From: Citrus sinensis
Lineage: Eukaryota > Streptophyta > Magnoliopsida > Sapindales > Rutaceae
Reading direction: 5' to 3'
Length of the DNA: 64,000 nt
Assembly: GCF_022201045.2 (NCBI RefSeq)
Contig: NC_068556.1
Span: 8,410,001-8,474,000 of the forward strand
Below, piece after piece: positions 58,234-64,000 of this stretch. The position numbers were made by a program, and so were the translations under genes. The first letter of the stretch is position 1. The number at the start of each line of letters is the position of its first letter. The notes beneath the pieces are model-generated. The model saw only the letters and a list, made by a program, of their open reading frames with translations, searched no databases and had not been told where the DNA came from.

Positions 58234-61200
58234 TCATGACTGCCAGAACACGTCAGGATCCTTGCTATACAGGGAGTAATCTTGAATTTCTTGATTGGCC
58301 ACATGGAAATCAATCAACCGGGCTTGAATAATTTTACACAACAATAATCCAGAAGGAAGCATCCACCATTCACTTTCGTCCCTGCACCCACCAACACCCC
58401 ACAAAAATCACATATTTCAGCCGTACAGTCTGTACTGCATTCAATAGCACAATTAGCAAAGGCAACTTCCCACATAATTTGCCACGCCATCGAATAAAAT
58501 ATACTTACATGCTAAAATTCCAGGACTGAAAGTTCAAAGTCTTTTTACTTGAATGGTCTCTGTAATGAAGATATCCACATATGAAGGCAGTTGCCTGTTA
58601 TCCAGAAATAAATTGGATTGAGAATACGTGAACAAGCAACAGTTTGGTGTTCAAATTCAATCACATCGTATATGAAGGATAAAAAAGAATAAGGCTGAAC
58701 TATCCAGGACCCAAAAAAAAAAAAAAAAAAACAAGACTGAACGGTTACAAAAAATAAAATTGCTGGAGTTCATATTTCCATCTTTGGATAAGTCAGATTA
58801 TTGTAAAAAAATTAAAACCACATTTTCCATTCTTGAATTATCAGAGGTGAATTTGTATTATCAGAATACGGCTGATGCTTGTTTCTTGCAACCTAGATCA
58901 GCATATATATTCAATTCTTTCAAGCATCAAATAATTTTAAAAGATGGACAGAGATTTAACTTACAACATTGATTAAGGATGTTATGTTCCACAAAGCATA
59001 TATACGGGCTAGGCCTGCTGACCTTCTAGGTCCATGACTGAATAGAGCACTTATTCCAGCCGGGAATGGAAACAGCAGACCAAGAGGAAGGATAAAGAGG
59101 ACTAGAAAAAAGTTGAGAAGTGAAATAGAATACATCTGTAGCAATGTAAGCAAGACTAAGCTAAAATCCGCTAATAGTAGTACAGAGACAAGCAAGCCAA
59201 CAAGATCCTGCAAAATGAGATAAACAAAAGGTCAGAGTACCATCTCAAGTTTCGGCCAAATATTGGAAAAAGAAAATGGATCTGTCAATGTATACACTAG
59301 AAGTATGTCAACTACCTGATGACCAACGGGTTTAGAATTATGAACAATAAAGGAAAAGGGATAACATATAGCTCTCTTTGTCTTAAGACTTTGTAAGCTT
59401 TTGGCATCCAAAATCCCTCCAAATATCCGTCTTCGTGTCATTAGATGTTCATTGACTCTCAAATAATGTACCGCATCCTCCCTATGGATTCTAAGCAAAC
59501 TGCTGATTACAATAGTTGGAAAATTAGTTGCTTCCAACAAAAAAAGTAAAATAAATAAAAATAAAAATTACCTTGACTGTTGCTCATGTAGCAAAGATCT
59601 ATCTTGAACTTCAAAAACATGTGCCAGACTTCTGTTCTCAGTAGCATATACCACAACTCCAAACTGGCAATATCCAGAAGATGTAGGCTGAAACCAAGCA
59701 AGATCAACACGTATACCATATTGACATAAACTAGGATTTGCATGAGTGTCAAGCCAACTGATAAGATGACCAAAAGTAGTTTTTAAATGTCCACAGTGAA
59801 CCAATCGCAGTTGAGCGTTTACACCAGCTACTAGTCGGTACCACACAGTTGGTGGAACAGACTGGAAAATGCAAACAAAACAATTCTCGTCATTTAGGAA
59901 TACCATATAATTTACAAAGGGACAACCTTGTAAATTAATAAAATCATTAACCTGACTCATAAGGCTGGTCACAATGTTATCATTATGAAGAGAGAAAGGA
60001 GACATGTAGCTTCCATCTCCCCCAAAACACAAAGACATTGGTAATCTTTGATTAAGTCGAGGAGGAAGATCAGCTCTCTTTTCATCTCCGCCAAGAAAAA
60101 AGTCGATATATGCTAGCATTAAATCAGCGGTTGCAGCTACCTGCAACAGAATACAGTGAGCATTAATGTCAAATTTGCTGATTCCGTTATAATTAAACAG
60201 AAAATATGCTTGGGAGGACAATAAATGAGGACAGATTGAAAGCATCTGCAGGAAGGATGCCCTGGGTGAAACAGAACAGGACAGTCTAAATGCAACAAAG
60301 ATCTTCCTAGGCCACTTGAGCCCTTCCTGATCATTCTCATCTATATCACTTCAGAAGATTTTAAGCTTTTCAACAACAAAATAGCAAAGTGTTGTACAAG
60401 AACCAACACCAAACAATAAAGATCCTCAAGAGTCTAAATTTTAGGTTCAGTACCACAAAAACTATGCTAAATTTTGCAGGCAGCAGATCTAATTGATATT
60501 GGGAATAAATTATTAACTAAGTTTACTAAGGTATACTCAAGGACAGCATTTCAACATTAGTCAACAAGATCATAATCCTAATGGAAACACAAAACTCAAT
60601 TTCAAAGGCCATTACCAAATCCAAATCCTAAATACCTGTAACATTGACACCCTTAGATTTAAAAATTTTGTAGTGGAAAAAGATGAGTGGTTGAAATGCT
60701 GTCTACAATCACAAAAAATAAAAATTACAAATAACCCAACAAATGTATATAACAAACATAAGGAGAGCAAAACAAATTGGAAAAAAGGGCAATAAAGAGG
60801 CAATTTGGAATATATTTAAGAGAAAAGAACCTTAAGCCCTTCATATAGAGCACGTGAGCGACAAGAACGTAAGCAGGAATGGTCATACTCTGACCGAACA
60901 AATTCACGAAGTTGTTGTAATTTATTTTTCCGACATAGCTGTAGCCAGGACCACGCAAGTGGATATGCAAGGACAGAAAGAATACTATAAACTGAACCCT
61001 CCCACCACTGATAAGCAGCTAAAGCATTAATCTCATCTGCAAATCTATTGAATGCATCCTCATATCTGTGATGCAAATGATATATTAGAGCACAAATTAC
61101 AGTAAAAGACTAAATTATACAAAACAATAAATTATTAAATATGTAAAATACTTTAGAGCTTCTAGAAACAAAGAACTTGTAACTTGATATTAAAGACGAC

Positions 61201-64000
61201 CTTCAGAGTAACACCTAACAAAGTCATTTTATATCTAGAGAGATAAGAGAACTTACACAATTTCTATTACTTGTTCTGGAGGAGAATGAGGCAGATGCCA
61301 AGGCTCACTGAAAGTATTTTGCCCCATAAAATACATTCTATGAACATGACTCTGTGACTCCTCAGTTCTATTTGTCTCCATAACCTGAAAGAAGAAACAA
61401 ATTATCATCCTCGGAATAATGCAACAAATCGCAATGGTATCCTAATGTTGCTGCCTACTGGTTCCATATAAAAGATGAAATATTAAATAAAGCAGCAATA
61501 AAATTGGATAGCAACCTCATTTAAAGACTCTAGGAAAGGGAAGGAGTGATCTATCCGACGAGCTGGCACAAGAGCTGGCAGTTCATCCCCACCCATGTAT
61601 TTCATCCGTGCAACACTAAGAACAAGAGCTAACAGGATGAGGAGACCTAAGAGAATAAGACCAAACAACCACGGCCCACCAAAAGTGTATACCAACTCTT
61701 CAAGCGTTGTATAACAGTGAGGCATGTGATATCTCTCAGAAACGCACTTATATGGACAAGGACATTCAGTGACACCACCTGTTTAACATATTGTACAAAT
61801 TTAAGAACAGAATTAACCAGAGAAATAACAACCTTAAAGCACCTAAGACAATTTCAAAGGTTTTTAGATCAAAAAGTAACATTCACAGCAATGACAACAG
61901 GTCTTTCACATACAGAAGAAGCTTAATTAGAAATTTAAAATACCTCGAATAGGAATATACAAAGCACGATGCGGAAGCTCATTAGATGAGCAATTACGAC
62001 AAAGAGCTCTATCAGATCCACTCACATTCTTAAAAGTCCCAACAGGGCATTCCTGCAGTACAATTGCTCAACCAGTGAGGACAAGCACATCAACAAGTTA
62101 AAAGGCAAGGTAACAGAAAAGTGTCACCATTAGAAGGAGTAAAATATTAAAAAAAAAAAAAACAACCACAAAGATATTGCTGGAAAACAAATAACTAGAT
62201 ATGGGTAGAGGTTTGAGGTCAAAAAATCAAAAGTTTTTCTATACGTCACTAAAATACTTTACATGCAACATCGCACAGATAATGTTAAATGATCAAAACT
62301 ATTGGGTTGCGAAACAAGTCAAATATCACAAGACATAAAAAGATGAAGCTACCTCACAAAAGACGCCATAAAGACCTCTAGGGCAAGCCTTCCCTGTAAC
62401 AGTCCCATTTCCACCAGCAAGACCCTGACCTCTACCAAGTCCTCCCCTGGCATCAGGGAAATAAGGCTCAAAATCTAACCAATTCAATTCAGAATCCATA
62501 ATTTACCATGGTTAATAACAAAACAAACAGAAAATGGCCGAGGGTGAAGATGAAAAAAACATCAGCCTAAAGCCAAAAGAACACATGGAATAGTTACTTA
62601 TAAGCAAGCTGCTGGGGCCAGTAGGAGACTTGTCCAATTAAAATTTGGTTGGTTGGAATAATCAAAAATACAAATTCACGTCTGTGTGCCCGAGGTACAT
62701 GCGCAGCTAAAGAATAATGACTATTCATTGCCAAAATGTGTATAAACTAATTGAGGGAGTCATACAAATTTTTTCATGAGATTTACACTTATAAACAAAC
62801 TTATTTCAAGTATTATAGCAGTTTCACACACACACCATCATGTTGCAGCATAAACATTCGATATTATAGATATACATACATGTTTGACTTGAGTACTTTT
62901 AGTCTCAATTTTTGAGAGTTGCCACGACCCAGTGGGGAAAAAAAAGAATACACGCTTGTCTTCATGACAGGGTTATATGACACCATGACGCTTCACTGTT
63001 GGCACTAACAGAGGTTTTTGTACACTTCTTATGGGTTCTTTTTTCAATAACCTTATTAATGAAATAGGCACAGGATTCCGACATGCATATCAACATGTCT
63101 TCTTCAGCAATAGGATCAAAGTTTATGCAAATTATTTTCACAGAATCTTATAATACATCCACTTCAAGTCCTTTGAACAGATACCTATCTTGCACAGTAT
63201 TGAAGGATGAATCCTACCAGTAGTCAAGAGTCTTTCATGACTTAATAACAACTTAAAATCTGAGCTACGGTCTCACCTCAATCACTTCTAGAATTCAACA
63301 AGTCAGACATCGTACTTCGGAAGTTTTAAAATGCCGAAAAACAATGAGTCAAGGAGTACTTAAAAATTTCCCATAACAGGGTGTAGGAAATATGCTTGAA
63401 AGTAAAGCTGCTTTTAATACTTCAACTGCATGATATATTTAATAGCTCCAAACTCAGAACCATTTATTTTCAACAATCTGCCAGACCAAGCAGCAAATGT
63501 TTGGTAAAGGACCATTGGCATTAAAATAGACAAACCATAGAAGGAAACAAGCAGTCTAATCATTCACAAGGAATTGAATGCAAGAAAAGAGTACAGTTTG
63601 CTGGATGCAAACCTAGCATCAATGCTTCCATTCACACTTGCCAAGGGAAGATACTCATCTCCAATTGGTATATCTGACCAATGAAAATGAATCCTTCCAC
63701 CACCACCACCACCACCGCCACTATGACTGCCACGTCCACCAGTAGTGGAGATAGAAGAAGACTCACCAAGTACTAATGTATGAATAAACAAAAGAATGGT
63801 TCCACCAGATCCACCCCCAGGACCTACAGTTGAGATAAGCCTACCATCTTGCTGATGGATTTCTTCTTCAAAGCTTTCGCCATCAGCTCTAATTGAACCG
63901 TAAACAGATAAACTTGTCAGTGAATGCTCCAATGAACCCATCACTGTCCAAAGAAAAAGATAAAGTAATGATCCATAAGGAGGGTAAAAAAGAAAATCCA
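58234..64000 (-). CDS. Glycine/cysteine-rich multi-pass membrane protein (At5g11700/At5g47020-like), 5' end outside window
   Basis: Partial: twelve 3' exons, coding about 765 residues, with the N-terminal half beyond the right edge. Exons: 63613-63943, 62353-62446, 61944-62052, 61516-61778, 61257-61384, 60831-61065, 59952-60140, 59572-59861, 59316-59499, 58965-59207, 58509-58594, 58234-58381. All phases agree. Order: a glycine-rich domain (GGGSGGTILLF, an eight-Gly run, RIHFHW), a Cys-rich module (CPRGLYGVFCEECPVGTFKN...CPYKC...HCYTTLEELV), one membrane helix (WLFGLILLGLLILLALVLSVA), a long conserved soluble region, then at least three more helices near the end (GLLVSVLLLADFSLVLLTLL, NFFLVLFILPLGLLF, TSLINVATAFICGYL). 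It ends PDVFWQS. Function unknown; the extracellular glycine-rich and Cys modules suggest a cell-surface role. First exon phases imply continuation past 64000. Confidence 0.88.
63695..63720. repeat. CCA trinucleotide repeat coding for a Gly tract
   Basis: CCACCACCACCACCACC... within the exon at 63613-63943, encoding consecutive glycines (GGN codons on the minus strand). Length polymorphism here would change the glycine run without shifting the frame. Confidence 0.85.

Overview
This is nuclear DNA of a flowering plant, most likely a woody eudicot. The evidence is AT-rich intergenic DNA, multi-exon genes with GT-AG introns, plant-type protein families and a dense load of plant transposable elements. 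The gene sequences have a Citrus/Sapindales feel, but I cannot prove the species. I recognised no tRNA or rRNA gene and no CRISPR array.

Layout. 1-6500: AT-rich DNA with a ~154-bp degenerate tandem repeat, a decayed Hsp100/Clp-type ATPase relic and a solo LTR with a perfect 5-bp target duplication. 6514-8417 (+): a complete NUDT8-type Nudix hydrolase in nine exons. 8418-12050: intergenic DNA with a long hairpin and a ~0.4-kb segment present twice just upstream of the next gene. 12261-17204 (+): a complete 13-exon plant ATP-dependent phosphofructokinase (PFK1/PFK6 type), with a SINE in one intron and an in-frame upstream extension. 19.5-21.05 kb: two non-autonomous DNA transposons. 21293-22110 (+): the AP-4 adaptor sigma subunit. 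23637-26300 (-): a complete seven-exon gamma-glutamyltransferase (glutathione hydrolase, vacuolar GGT4/GGT3 type). A second complete copy with almost the same exon plan lies at 54090-57027 (-). 58234 to the right edge (-): the 3' twelve exons of a large glycine- and cysteine-rich multi-pass membrane protein.

The 27.8 kb between the two GGT paralogues is a transposon sink. In order it holds a 263-bp-period tandem duplication, a 1.27-kb long-TIR Mutator-like element with a GC-rich core, a ~600-bp TIR element, a degenerate Mutator transposase gene split by a 1.3-kb solo LTR, a young Athila-like Ty3/gypsy retrotransposon (34399-46755), a second truncated copy of that retrotransposon's 5' half sharing its right LTR, a truncated Ulp1-protease-like gene, a degenerate hAT transposase and a Harbinger-like MITE.

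The most striking item is in the Athila-like element. Between pol and the 3' LTR it carries a sense, intronless copy of a LONELY GUY (LOG) cytokinin-activating enzyme gene, plus two ORFs of unknown function. The LOG copy has a 31-bp tandem duplication, a 1-nt frame lesion and an altered nucleotide-binding loop. It looks like host-gene capture by a retrotransposon.

The functional host genes are housekeeping: nucleotide-sugar or cofactor hydrolysis, glycolysis, vesicle sorting, and glutathione-conjugate turnover in two copies. The adjacency of PFK and GGT recalls the Arabidopsis pair At4g29220/At4g29210, as I remember it.
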